Assembly (NCBI GenBank): GCA_046331465.1
Contig: JAXLQV010000001.1
Coordinates: 1,116,001 to 1,180,000 of the forward strand
DNA length: 64,000 nt
DNA from: UBA5066 sp046331465
GTDB lineage: Bacteria > Acidobacteriota > Thermoanaerobaculia > UBA5066
Direction of reading: 5' to 3'
Notes under the pieces: model-generated
The model's input: only the letters and a program-made list of their open reading frames with translations
Database searches by the model: none
Told to the model about the DNA's origin: nothing
Program-made: the position numbers and the translations under genes
In this document: in pieces, positions 17,804 through 26,146 of the stretch
Numbering within the stretch: the first letter of the stretch is position 1
How the letters are laid out: each line of letters starts with the position of its first letter

Positions 17804-20137
17804 ATGACGAGGAAACGCCCGGAGGGCGCCGAGCAGCCGGCGCTGGCCTTCGACGCCGAGATCGCCCTCCCCGAGGAGGCGCGCCGGCGCTACCTGAACT
17901 ACGCGCTCTCGGTCATCACCGCCCGGGCGCTCCCGGACGTCCGCGACGGGCTGAAGCCGGTCCAGCGCCGGATCCTCTTCGCGATGTACCAGAACCTCCA
18001 CCTGACGCCCGACGCGAAGTTCAAGAAGTCGGCGAGCGTGGTGGGCGACGTCATCGGCAAGTACCACCCGCACGGCGACGTCGCGATCTACGACGCCATG
18101 GTCCGGATGGCGCAGCCGTTCTCGCTCCGCGCGCCGCTCGTCGAGGGGCACGGCAACTTCGGCTCCCTCGACGGCGACTCGGCCGCGGCCTACCGCTACA
18201 CCGAGGCCCGCCTCCGCCCGCTCGCCGTCGAGCTCCTCTCGGAGATCCGGAAGCGGACCGTCGACTGGAAGCCGAACTTCGACGGCGTCCACTTCGAGCC
18301 GATCGTCCTCCCGGCCCGCTTCCCGAACCTCCTCGTCAACGGGGCGACGGGGATCGCCGTCGGCATGGCGACGTCGATCCCGCCGCACAACCCGTGCGAG
18401 GTCCTCGACGCGGCGATCGCGGCGATCGACGACCCCGACGCCGACCCGCTGAGGTTCGTGAAGGGCCCCGACTTCCCGACGGGCGGCCAGCTCCTCTCCT
18501 CGAAGAAGGAGCTGCGGGAGATCTACGAGTCGGGGCAGGGCACGCTCAAGCTCCGGGCCGAGTACGAGCTCGAGGAGCGCAACCGGGGCGCGCAGGCGAT
18601 CGTCGTCACGTCGGTCCCCTACGGCGTCGCGAAGGCGACGCTCGTCGAGAAGATCGCAGAGGTCATCATCGAGAGGAAGCTGCCGGCCCTCGTCGACGTG
18701 CGGGACGAGTCGACGGACGACGTGCGGATCGTCCTCGAAGTGAAGCGCGACGCCGACCCGGCGCTCGTGATGACCTACCTCTACAGGCACACGCCGCTCC
18801 AGACGACGGTGCCGGTCAACCTGACGGCGCTCGTCCCGACCGCCAACCCCGAGGTCGCCGAGCCGGCGCGCCTCCCGCTCCGGGCCTTCTTCCGGCACTT
18901 CCTCGACTTCCGCTTCGCGACGGTCCGCCGGCGCTTCGAGTACGAGCTCGAGGAGCTCCTGAAGCGGATCCACCTCCTCGAGGGCTTCGAGAAGATCTTC
19001 GACGACCTCGACGAGGCGATCCGGATCATCCGGAGGAGCGACGGCAAGGCCGACGCCGCCGGGAAGCTGATGAAGCGGTTCGGCCTCGACGACGAGCAGG
19101 CCGACGCCGTCCTCGAGACGAAGCTCTACAAGCTCGCCCGCCTCGAGATCGAGGCGATCCGGAAGGAGCTCGCCGAGAAGCGGGCCGAGGCGGCGCGGAT
19201 CGAGGCGATCCTGAAGTCCCCCGCGAAGCTCTGGGGGGTCGTCCAGAGGGAGCTCGTCGAGCTGCGCGGCGTCCTCGGCGGCGAGAAGCGGAGGACCCGC
19301 GTCTCCGTCGCCGTCGACGAGCCGGAGTACGACGCCGAGGCCTTCATCCCCGACGAGGACGCGTTCGCCGTCGTCACCGTCGACGGATGGGTCAAGCGGC
19401 TCGGGCAGCTGAAGGACCCGAAGCAGACGCGCCTCCGCGAGGGGGACGACGTCCTCGCCGTCCTCCAGGGGGGCACCCGCGAGCTCGTCGTCCTCTTCAG
19501 CAACCGCGGCTCGGCCTACGTCCTCCGGATGAACGACGTGCCCCCGTCGACGGGCTACGGCGAGCCGGTCCAGAAGCTCTTCAAGTTCGCCGACGGCGAG
19601 AGGGTCGTCGCGGCCCTCTCCCTCGACCCGCGCGTCACGCCGGCGGAAGAGGTCGTCCTCCTCGCGGCGACCCGCGACGGGATGGTCCTCCGCTTCTCCG
19701 CCGACCCGCTGCGCGAGGCGACGACCCGCTCCGGGCGGCGCTTCGCGAGGCCCGCCGAGGGGGACGAGGTCGTCCTCGTCTCGGTCTGCGAGCCGGGGGC
19801 GATCGTCGCGCTCGCCTCGGAGAGGGGGAGGGCGATCCTCTTCGACTCCGAGGAGGTCCCGGTCCTCGCCGGCCCCGGGAAGGGCGTCATCGGGATCCGC
19901 CTCGCGGACGACGACCGCGTCGTCGGCGCGGCGCTCTTCGGGAAGGACGAGAAGCGCGCCGTGCTGACGCTCGAGAACGGGAAGGGGACCGCCTACACCG
20001 TCACGCGGCGCTACGACGTCGTCGGACGGGGCGGGAAGGGCTTCGAGATGATCAAGCGGGACCGGTTCGTGAGGGCCGTCCCCCCCGAGGTCGTCCTCCT
20101 CGACCTCCCGGAGAGGTCCGGGGCGGGCGGGAGGTAG
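17804..20137 (+). CDS. parC: DNA topoisomerase IV / gyrase-type subunit A
   Basis: Of 777 residues, with type IIA topoisomerase features: YALSVITARALPDVRDGLKP, VVGDVIGKYHPHGD, GHGNFGSLDGDSAAAYRYTE with the DNA-cleaving Tyr near residue 132, and the coiled-coil gate around 390-480. The C-terminal domain carries beta-pinwheel blades (for example VLLAATRDGMVLRFSADPL). The canonical GyrA box QRRGGKG is replaced by VVGRGGKGFEM, so I favour ParC over GyrA, but the assignment depends on what else the genome has. No parE/gyrB is next to it. The ATG follows a GAGGAG site. IspH follows two bases after the stop. Confidence 0.87.
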   Translation: MTRKRPEGAEQPALAFDAEIALPEEARRRYLNYALSVITARALPDVRDGLKPVQRRILFAMYQNLHLTPDAKFKKSASVVGDVIGKYHPHGDVAIYDAMVRMAQPFSLRAPLVEGHGNFGSLDGDSAAAYRYTEARLRPLAVELLSEIRKRTVDWKPNFDGVHFEPIVLPARFPNLLVNGATGIAVGMATSIPPHNPCEVLDAAIAAIDDPDADPLRFVKGPDFPTGGQLLSSKKELREIYESGQGTLKLRAEYELEERNRGAQAIVVTSVPYGVAKATLVEKIAEVIIERKLPALVDVRDESTDDVRIVLEVKRDADPALVMTYLYRHTPLQTTVPVNLTALVPTANPEVAEPARLPLRAFFRHFLDFRFATVRRRFEYELEELLKRIHLLEGFEKIFDDLDEAIRIIRRSDGKADAAGKLMKRFGLDDEQADAVLETKLYKLARLEIEAIRKELAEKRAEAARIEAILKSPAKLWGVVQRELVELRGVLGGEKRRTRVSVAVDEPEYDAEAFIPDEDAFAVVTVDGWVKRLGQLKDPKQTRLREGDDVLAVLQGGTRELVVLFSNRGSAYVLRMNDVPPSTGYGEPVQKLFKFADGERVVAALSLDPRVTPAEEVVLLAATRDGMVLRFSADPLREATTRSGRRFARPAEGDEVVLVSVCEPGAIVALASERGRAILFDSEEVPVLAGPGKGVIGIRLADDDRVVGAALFGKDEKRAVLTLENGKGTAYTVTRRYDVVGRGGKGFEMIKRDRFVRAVPPEVVLLDLPERSGAGGR

Positions 20138-20139
20138 CC

Positions 20140-20991
20140 GTGGAGGTCGTCCTCGCCGAGAAGTACGGGTTCTGCGCCGGGGTCCGCGTCGCCGACAAGC
20201 TCGTGCGGATCGCGGCCGGGAAGGGGCAGTCGGGGGCGATCCTCGGACAGGTCGTCCACAACGAGAGCGTCGAGCGCGAGATGGCGTCCCTCGGCTTCCC
20301 GACGGTGCACCGGCTCGAGGACGCCCGGGGGCACGACGGGCGGATCGTCTTCTCGGCCCACGGCGTCGCGCCGTCCGTCCGCGCCGAGGCCGCGGCGCTC
20401 GGCCTCGCCGCCATCGACACGACCTGCAAGTTCGTGACGGACATCCACCGGGAGATCGCCCGCTCCCTCGAGGACGGCTGCTTCATCGCGGTCCTCGGGC
20501 AGAAGGGGCACCGCGAGGTCATCGGCTACACGAAGGACCTCGAGCCGGCCCGCCACGGCGTCTTCTACGACCTCGACGAGGTCGCCGCGTTCCCGTGGGA
20601 GGAGCACCCGAGGGTGAAGGTCGTCTTCCAGACGACGCTGAACGCGGACGGGTTCGCGCCGCACGTCGCCGAGATGAGGCGCCGGGTCCCCGATCTCCGG
20701 GTCGCCGACACGATCTGCTACGCGACGAAGGAGAACCAGGACGCGCTCCGGGTCCTCTGCGCCGACCCCTCCATCGACGCGATCGTCGTCATCGGCGGGC
20801 ACCACTCGAAGAACACCAAGGAGCTCGTGAAGATCGCGGAAGGCGCCAAGCCGACCTTCTTCGTCGGGACGGCCGCCGACCTCCGCCCGGAGTCGTTCGC
20901 CGGGATGCGGAAGGTGGGCGTGACGGCCGGCGCGTCGACGCCCGACTACGACGTCGAGGCGGTCGTGGAGAGGCTCCGCGCGATCGGCTGA
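20140..20991 (+). CDS. ispH: 4-hydroxy-3-methylbut-2-enyl diphosphate reductase
   Basis: Last step of the MEP isoprenoid pathway, making IPP and DMAPP with a [4Fe-4S] cluster. The 283 residues contain all family motifs: EKYGFCAGVRVAD with the first cluster Cys, HNESVERE, FSAHGVAPSVR, DTTCKFVTDIH with the second Cys, GQKGHREVIG, DTICYATKENQ with the third Cys, and VIGGHHSKNTKEL. The GTG at 20140 follows a GGGAGG and lies two bases after the parC stop, so the two genes are translationally coupled. The frame is open far upstream, but that part is the parC shadow. Confidence 0.95.
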   Translation: MEVVLAEKYGFCAGVRVADKLVRIAAGKGQSGAILGQVVHNESVEREMASLGFPTVHRLEDARGHDGRIVFSAHGVAPSVRAEAAALGLAAIDTTCKFVTDIHREIARSLEDGCFIAVLGQKGHREVIGYTKDLEPARHGVFYDLDEVAAFPWEEHPRVKVVFQTTLNADGFAPHVAEMRRRVPDLRVADTICYATKENQDALRVLCADPSIDAIVVIGGHHSKNTKELVKIAEGAKPTFFVGTAADLRPESFAGMRKVGVTAGASTPDYDVEAVVERLRAIG

Positions 20992-21020
20992 CGGCCCCGT
21001 TCCGGCGTAGACTTTCCCGC

Positions 21021-21410
21021 ATGGAGATCAAAGGCGCAGGCGGGACGCCGGGCGGCGTCGGGCTCTTCCTCGGCGGCCTCGCGATGATGGTGGTCGGGGG
21101 CTACCTCCTCCTCCAGCAGGTGCAGGTCCACAGCGGGTTCTGGCAGTGGTTCGGGCCGAACACGTTCGGCCTCTCGCTGATCCCGCTCCTCGTGGGGATC
21201 GGGTTCCTCTTCTTCGACGGGAAGTCGGTCGCGGGCTGGCTCCTCACGGGCGCCGGCGCGCTCATCATCGTGGCGGGGATCATCGCGAACCTGCAGATCT
21301 GGTTCACGCCGACGAGCCTCTTCAACACCCTGATGATGCTCGGCCTCCTCGCGGGGGGCGTCGGCCTCGTCGCCCGGTCGCTGAAGGCGGCCCCGGAGGC
21401 GAAGGGGTAG
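21021..21410 (+). CDS. Small four-helix membrane protein, function unknown
   Basis: Of 129 residues, nearly all hydrophobic. Four predicted membrane segments fall at about 13-32, 50-66, 68-92 and 104-118, with short Gly-rich N and Lys-rich C ends. FLFFDGKSVAGWLLTGAGAL resembles generic small membrane proteins of the DUF/LiaF-N type, but I cannot place it. It lies 30 bases after ispH in the same direction and could be cotranscribed. Confidence 0.75.
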   Translation: MEIKGAGGTPGGVGLFLGGLAMMVVGGYLLLQQVQVHSGFWQWFGPNTFGLSLIPLLVGIGFLFFDGKSVAGWLLTGAGALIIVAGIIANLQIWFTPTSLFNTLMMLGLLAGGVGLVARSLKAAPEAKG

Positions 21411-21424
21411 CCGGAGCCCCTTCC

Positions 21425-22123
21425 TCAGCCCGGGTCGAGGATGATCTTCCCGAGGTCCTCGATGACCTTGCGGCCCCGCTCCTTGTCGAAGGGCGCCTCG
21501 TAGAAGTCGGCGAGCTCCATCGGCGGGAAGAGCCGGATCGTCGCCGTCTTCCCCGTCCTCCCCGGGTACTGCTTGTGGAGGAGCAGGTCGCGGAAGCCGT
21601 CGACCCGCATCGGGACGGCGATCGGCTTCGTCCTGTGGAGGAGCTGCGCCATGCCGGGCCGGATCGGGGCGTCCTTCTGGGTCGTCCCGGTCGGGAAGTG
21701 GAGGAGCCACCCCGTCGCGATCGCCTCCTCGACCTTCGAGATCCCCTCGAGGTCGACCGGGCGGTTGACCTCCTTGCCGGCCTCGCGGAAGGACCGCCGG
21801 AACGTCACGCCGCCGGCGTAGGTCATCACCTGCGTCAGGAAGTTCTTCTTCATCGTCTCGGTCGCCGCCGAGAAGCGGAGGTGCGGGTCCTCGTAGGGGA
21901 AGCCGTGGACGATGTAGAGGAGGTCGAAGAAGGCGATCGCCTCGGTGAAGTAGGTCTGGTGGTTCGAGAGGAAGATGACGTTCTTCCGCGGGAGCGTCTC
22001 GAGGATCTCGCCCCCTTCCGCCTTCACCGAGTTGAGCCAGCGGAAGTAGACGGGCGTCAGGAGGTTCCCGATCGCGAGGATCAGCCCGCGCCGGACGAGG
22101 CGGTCGAAGGACGACTCGATCAC
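21425..22123 (-). CDS. 1-acyl-glycerol-3-phosphate acyltransferase family (PlsC-like)
   Basis: Of 232 residues, related to the PlsC acyltransferase fold that acylates lysophosphatidic acid or other lipids at the inner membrane. The acyltransferase motif I appears as SNHQTYFTE (normally NH-x4-D, here Glu in place of Asp), and the phosphate-binding motif as HFPTGTTQ (normally FPEGTxS). The GTG start at 22123 overlaps the DinB stop (GTGA), so it is the last gene of a three-gene operon. Because both core motifs deviate, the acceptor substrate may be unusual, or activity may be altered. Confidence 0.8.
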   Translation of the reverse strand: MIESSFDRLVRRGLILAIGNLLTPVYFRWLNSVKAEGGEILETLPRKNVIFLSNHQTYFTEAIAFFDLLYIVHGFPYEDPHLRFSAATETMKKNFLTQVMTYAGGVTFRRSFREAGKEVNRPVDLEGISKVEEAIATGWLLHFPTGTTQKDAPIRPGMAQLLHRTKPIAVPMRVDGFRDLLLHKQYPGRTGKTATIRLFPPMELADFYEAPFDKERGRKVIEDLGKIILDPG

Positions 22124-22638
22124 GCCCGGTCCTCGAAGGCGCCGGAGGCGTGGCGTTCGATGGCCCAGAAGACGAGGTCGGTGCCGGCCGGCGTCCCGCC
22201 CAGCCGCTTCAGCGCCGCGGCGAGCTGGCCGCGGTGGTACGTGGCGTGGTTCACCGTGTGGCGGAGGACGGCCCAGAGGGGCGCGACCTTCTCCTCCTTC
22301 TTCAGGTTCTTCCAGACGAGCGGCGCGGCGAGCCGCTCCGGGGTCGCCCCCGCGAGGAACGCGGAGATGCGCGCGTCGGCGGCATCCAGCATCGCCGCCG
22401 CGTCGGCGAGCGTCGGGACCTCGTCGAGGGCCGGCAGGGAGGTCGCGTCGCGGCCGTCGAAGCGCTCGGCCCAGGCGCGGGTCGCGCCGGCGAGGTGGAC
22501 GAGCGTGGCGCGGAGGGAGGGGCCGCCCCCCGGCGCCTCGCGGACGTAGTCGTCGTGCGGGAGCGGGGCGAGCGACCCGAGGAGGCGCCGGTTCGCCCAG
22601 AGGTTGTAGTCCTGGAGCGCGACGAGGTCGTCCTTCAC
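22120..22638 (-). CDS. DinB-family putative metal-dependent protein
   Basis: Of 172 residues, the DinB/YfiT four-helix fold. The first helix carries LQDYNLWANRRLL, the middle LRATLVHLAGATRAWAERF, and the third TVNHATYHRGQLAAAL, giving the usual three-His metal triad (one His in HLAG, two in HATYH). Members act as metal-dependent thiol S-transferases or are uncharacterised. The GTG start at 22638 overlaps the hydrolase stop, and its own stop overlaps the PlsC start. Confidence 0.88.
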   Translation of the reverse strand: MKDDLVALQDYNLWANRRLLGSLAPLPHDDYVREAPGGGPSLRATLVHLAGATRAWAERFDGRDATSLPALDEVPTLADAAAMLDAADARISAFLAGATPERLAAPLVWKNLKKEEKVAPLWAVLRHTVNHATYHRGQLAAALKRLGGTPAGTDLVFWAIERHASGAFEDRA

Positions 22639-23600
22639 TTCGCTCTGTCCTCCACGATCGCGTGGGTCAGCGTCCCGAGCCCGTCGATCGCGAGGTTCAC
22701 GACGTCGCCGGGGCGGAGCCACTGGTCCTTCGTGATCCCCGAGCCGTTCAGCTCGAGGAAGCAGCCGGTGCCGACGGTGCCGGAGCCGATCACCTCGCCC
22801 GGCTCGAGCGTCACGCCGTCCGCGGCACGCCGCACGATCTCGGCGAACGTCCAGTCCATCTGCGCGACGTCGCCGTCCGACACCGGAACGCCGTTCACGT
22901 GCGCCGTCATCCGCGCGTCGAGGACGTTCCCCTTGGGCGAGGGGCGGAGGCGCCCGGCGAGCTCGTCCTTCGTGACGAGCCACGGGCCGATCGCCGTGGC
23001 GAAGTCCTTCCCCTTGGCCGGGCCGAGGTTCAGCTTCATCTCCTCGGCCTGGAGGGCGCGGGCGGAGAAGTCGTTCATGACGCCGTAGCCGAGGATCGCG
23101 TCGTCGGCCTCCTCGAGCGTCGGGTTCGTCACGGTCTTTCCGATCACGGCGAAGCACTCGAGCTCGAAGTCGAGCTTCTCGAGGCGCCGGCCGCCGACGC
23201 GCAGCTCGCCGGGGCCGATCACCGCGAGGGCGTTCGTGAAATAGAAAACCGGGAACGCGTCGAACTCCGGGATCATCGGAAGGCCGCGGTTCCGGCGTGC
23301 CGTCTCGACGTGCTGGCGGAAGGCGTAGCCGTCGCGCACCGAGACGGGGCGGGGGAGGGGAGCGAGGAGACGGACCTCGTCCTCGCGGAGGAGGCTCCCC
23401 GTCGGGAGCGAGTACTCGCCGCCCGCCAGGACGCGGGCCTCGGGGAGGAGCTCCTCGTGCCGCCTCACGACGTCGAGCATCGAGAGGCCGCGGAACGCTT
23501 CGGAGGCGCGGCCGAGGTCGATGACCCCCGCGCCGGGAAGGGCGATCCCGGGAAGCCCGGCCGGGTCGGAACCCGGGCGGACGAACGTGACGAGCTTCAT
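22635..23600 (-). CDS. Fumarylacetoacetate hydrolase family protein
   Basis: Of 321 residues. The N-terminal MKLVTFVRPGSDPAGLPGIAL and the C-terminal FAH domain show the expected acid ligands and loops (FELECFAVIGKTVTN, GYGVMNDFSARALQ, LEPGEVIGSGTVGTGCFLEL). Such enzymes cleave or hydrate acylpyruvates and related intermediates of aromatic (homogentisate/homoprotocatechuate) degradation using Mg or Ca. The presence of a full N-terminal domain points to the fumarylacetoacetase/2-hydroxyhepta-dienoate isomerase group; the exact substrate is open. First gene of the FAH-DinB-PlsC operon; start ATG 23600. Confidence 0.85.
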   Translation of the reverse strand: MKLVTFVRPGSDPAGLPGIALPGAGVIDLGRASEAFRGLSMLDVVRRHEELLPEARVLAGGEYSLPTGSLLREDEVRLLAPLPRPVSVRDGYAFRQHVETARRNRGLPMIPEFDAFPVFYFTNALAVIGPGELRVGGRRLEKLDFELECFAVIGKTVTNPTLEEADDAILGYGVMNDFSARALQAEEMKLNLGPAKGKDFATAIGPWLVTKDELAGRLRPSPKGNVLDARMTAHVNGVPVSDGDVAQMDWTFAEIVRRAADGVTLEPGEVIGSGTVGTGCFLELNGSGITKDQWLRPGDVVNLAIDGLGTLTHAIVEDRAK

Positions 23601-23642
23601 CGGGCGGGGTTATACGACACGGCCCGGAATCCGTGTGGCGGG

Positions 23643-23702
23643 AGCCGAGACATGGGGTCCGAGACATGGGGTCTGGTCTGCGCTCTACAGTCTGCGCGGC
23701 GC
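23643..23702. repeat. Tandem 15-bp repeat and REP-like half-arm
   Basis: CCGAGACATGGGGTC occurs twice in direct succession, and the second copy runs into TGGTCTGCGCTCTAC. The phrase TGGGGTC-x-GGTCT matches the arm of the palindrome at 6263, which suggests a decayed or half REP element. It lies in the 140-base gap between the livF end and the FAH gene start. Confidence 0.5.
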
Positions 23703-23742
23703 GGGGAGTCACACCCGGCGCGCCGTGCATCGCGCGCGCGGG

Positions 23743-24450
23743 TCAGCCGCCGAGGTAGGCCTTCCGGACGGCCGGGTCGTCCAGGAGGTCCTTCGCGGGG
23801 CCCTCGAGCGCGACGGTGCCGGTGACGAGGACGTACGCGCGGTGGGCGAGCCGGAGCGCCGCGCGGGCGTTCTGCTCGACGAGGAGGACCGTGACTCCCG
23901 CCGCGTTGATCTCGCGGAGCGCCGCGAGGATCGTCCGGACGAGGATCGGCGAGAGGCCGAGGCTCGGCTCGTCGAGGAGGAGGAGCCAGGGCGCGGCCAT
24001 GAGCGCCCGGCCGATGGCGAGCATCTGCTGCTCGCCCCCCGAGAGCGTCCCGGCGAGCTGCCGCTCCCGCTCGCGGAGGACGGGGAAGAGACGGTGGACG
24101 AGGCACCGCGACTCCCCGACGCCGTCCGCGTCGGCGCGCGTGAACGCGCCCATCTCGAGGTTCTCGCGGACGGTGAGCGTCGCGAAGAGGCGGCGCCCCT
24201 CGGGGACCTGGACGAGGCCGCGCGCCACGATCGCGTGCGGCGGAACGCCGCGGAGCGATGCGCCGTCGAGGCGGACCTCGCCGGCCGCGGGCTTCACGAG
24301 GCCGCTGATCGCCCGGAGCGTCGTCGACTTGCCGGCCCCGTTCGCGCCGAGGAGGGCGACGATCTCGCCCGGCTCGACGTGCAGCGAGACGCCGTGGAGC
24401 GCCTCGACCTCGCCGTAGCCCGCGCGGAGGCCGTCGACGGTCAGGCGCAC
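23743..24450 (-). CDS. livF: Branched-chain amino acid ABC transporter, ATPase LivF
   Basis: Of 235 residues, the standard LivF length. Walker A GANGAGKST, signature LSGGEQQMLAIGRAL, Walker B WLLLLDEPSLGLSP and the LivF-typical VEQNARAALRLAHRAYVL are present. The start is GTG 24450, overlapping the livG stop by ten bases. It supplies ATP hydrolysis with LivG for import of leucine/isoleucine/valine or related substrates; last gene of the operon. Confidence 0.94.
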   Translation of the reverse strand: MRLTVDGLRAGYGEVEALHGVSLHVEPGEIVALLGANGAGKSTTLRAISGLVKPAAGEVRLDGASLRGVPPHAIVARGLVQVPEGRRLFATLTVRENLEMGAFTRADADGVGESRCLVHRLFPVLRERERQLAGTLSGGEQQMLAIGRALMAAPWLLLLDEPSLGLSPILVRTILAALREINAAGVTVLLVEQNARAALRLAHRAYVLVTGTVALEGPAKDLLDDPAVRKAYLGG

Positions 24451-25217
24451 GCGTCGTCCTCCTCCGCGCCGAGGTAGGCCTCGACGACGCGCGCGTCGGC
24501 GCGGACCGCGGCGGGGCTCCCCTCCGCGATCTTCTCCCCGTTCTCGAGGACGACGATCCGCTCGCAGACGCCCATCACGAGCGACATGTCGTGCTCGATG
24601 AGGAGGACCGTCACCCCGCGCGCGCGGATCTTCTGCACGAGCGCGGCGAGGGCGGCCGTCTCGGCCTCGTTCAGGCCGCCGGCCGGCTCGTCGAGGACGA
24701 CGAGCCTCGGGCGCGCGGCGAGCGCCCGCGCGATCTCGAGACGCCGCCGCTCCCCGTGCGCGAGGCCCCCGGCGGCCCGCTCCGCCCGGTCGGCGAGGCC
24801 GACGAGGTCGAGCGCCTCGCGGGCCTCCTCGCGCGCGCGGCGCTCCTCGCGCCTCTGGGCGGGCGTGCCGAGGACCGAGGCGAGGAGGCCGCTCGACAGG
24901 CGCGCGTCGGCGCCGACGAGGACGTTCTCGAGGACGCTCATCCCGCCGAAGAGGCGGATCGACTGGAACGTCCGTGCGATCCCGCGCGCGACGACGCGGT
25001 GGGGCCGCCACCCCGTCACGTCGGTCCCGTCGAAGACGACGCCCCCGCGGTCGGGGCGCGTGTTCCCGGTGACGAGGTTGAAGACGGTCGTCTTCCCCGC
25101 GCCGTTCGGCCCGATGAGGCCCGCGATCGTCCCGTCGTCCACGTCGAACGAGACGCCGTCGACGGCCTTCACGCCGCCGTAGCGCTTCGCGAGGTCGCGG
25201 ACCGAGAGGAGGCTCAC
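24441..25217 (-). CDS. livG: Branched-chain amino acid ABC transporter, ATPase LivG
   Basis: Of 258 residues. Walker A GPNGAGKTT, the LivG hallmark GIARTFQSIRLFGGMSVLENV, a divergent signature LAHGERRRLEIARAL (normally LSYGxQR), Walker B PRLVVLDEPAGGLN, and the IEHDMSLVMGVCERIVVL H-loop. The GTG start at 25217 overlaps the livM stop (GTGA). The frame is open upstream only as a shadow of livM. Confidence 0.94.
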   Translation of the reverse strand: MSLLSVRDLAKRYGGVKAVDGVSFDVDDGTIAGLIGPNGAGKTTVFNLVTGNTRPDRGGVVFDGTDVTGWRPHRVVARGIARTFQSIRLFGGMSVLENVLVGADARLSSGLLASVLGTPAQRREERRAREEAREALDLVGLADRAERAAGGLAHGERRRLEIARALAARPRLVVLDEPAGGLNEAETAALAALVQKIRARGVTVLLIEHDMSLVMGVCERIVVLENGEKIAEGSPAAVRADARVVEAYLGAEEDDACA

Positions 25218-26146
25218 GCGGCGCTCCCCGCCCGCCGCGGCCAGAGCCCCTGCGGGCGGAAGACCATCATGACCATGAGCGCGAGGCCGAAGACGAGCAT
25301 CCGCGCCCCCGCGAGGCCGCGGAAGAGCTCGGGGAGGCCCGCGACGAGGAACGCCCCGAGGAGGACTCCCGGGATCGACCCGGCGCCCCCGAGGAGGACC
25401 ATCGCGAAGACGAGGACCGACTCCCAGAAACCGAACGACTCGGGGGAGACGACGGTCATCTTCGCGGCGAAGAGGGTGCCGGCCATGCCGGCCCACGCCG
25501 AGCCGAGGACGAAGGCGGTGAGCCGGGCGCGCGCCGTGTCGACGCCGCTCCCCTCGGCGGCGACCTCGTCCTCGGCGAGGGCGCGCAGCTGCCTCCCGAA
25601 GCGCGAGGCCGAGAGGCGGCGGAAGACGAGGACCGTGAGGCCGACCGCGCCCCAGATCAGCCAGAAGAGCTGCTCGGGGGTCTTCAGCTTCGTGCCGAAG
25701 AGGACCGGGCGGGGGATGCCGAAGATGCCGTTGGCGCCGCCGGTCCACCCGCCGACGTCGTTCACGAGGGCGATCCTCACGATCTCGCCGAGCCCGACGG
25801 TGACGATGAGGAGGTAGTCGCCGCGGAGCCGGAGGACCGGGAGGGCGACGAGCGCGGCGAAGAGGCCGGCGGCGAGCGCCGCGGCCGGGAGCGTCGCCAG
25901 GAGCGGCAGGCCGAGCCGCGTCGTCAGGATCGCCGTCGTGTAGGCGCCGACCGCGAAGAACGCCGCGTGCCCCATGTCGTAGAGGCCGGCTTCGCCGAGG
26001 ACCAGGTTCAGCGAGAGGGCGAGGAGGGCGTAGAGGCCGACGCTGTCGAGGACGTCGACCCCGTAGGTCGAGAGCGCGAAGGGCGCGGCGCAGAGGGCCG
26101 CGACGAAGAGCGAGACGCCGGCGGCGGGGAGGAACCTGGGCGTCAC
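25214..26146 (-). CDS. livM: Branched-chain amino acid ABC transporter, permease LivM
   Basis: Of 310 residues with about eight hydrophobic helices. LALSLNLVLGEAGLYDMGHAAF is the LivM signature, and the EAA-like coupling segment contains FGRQLRALAEDEVAAEGSGV. The GTG start at 26146 overlaps the livH stop. It forms the membrane channel with LivH. Confidence 0.92.
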   Translation of the reverse strand: MTPRFLPAAGVSLFVAALCAAPFALSTYGVDVLDSVGLYALLALSLNLVLGEAGLYDMGHAAFFAVGAYTTAILTTRLGLPLLATLPAAALAAGLFAALVALPVLRLRGDYLLIVTVGLGEIVRIALVNDVGGWTGGANGIFGIPRPVLFGTKLKTPEQLFWLIWGAVGLTVLVFRRLSASRFGRQLRALAEDEVAAEGSGVDTARARLTAFVLGSAWAGMAGTLFAAKMTVVSPESFGFWESVLVFAMVLLGGAGSIPGVLLGAFLVAGLPELFRGLAGARMLVFGLALMVMMVFRPQGLWPRRAGSAA

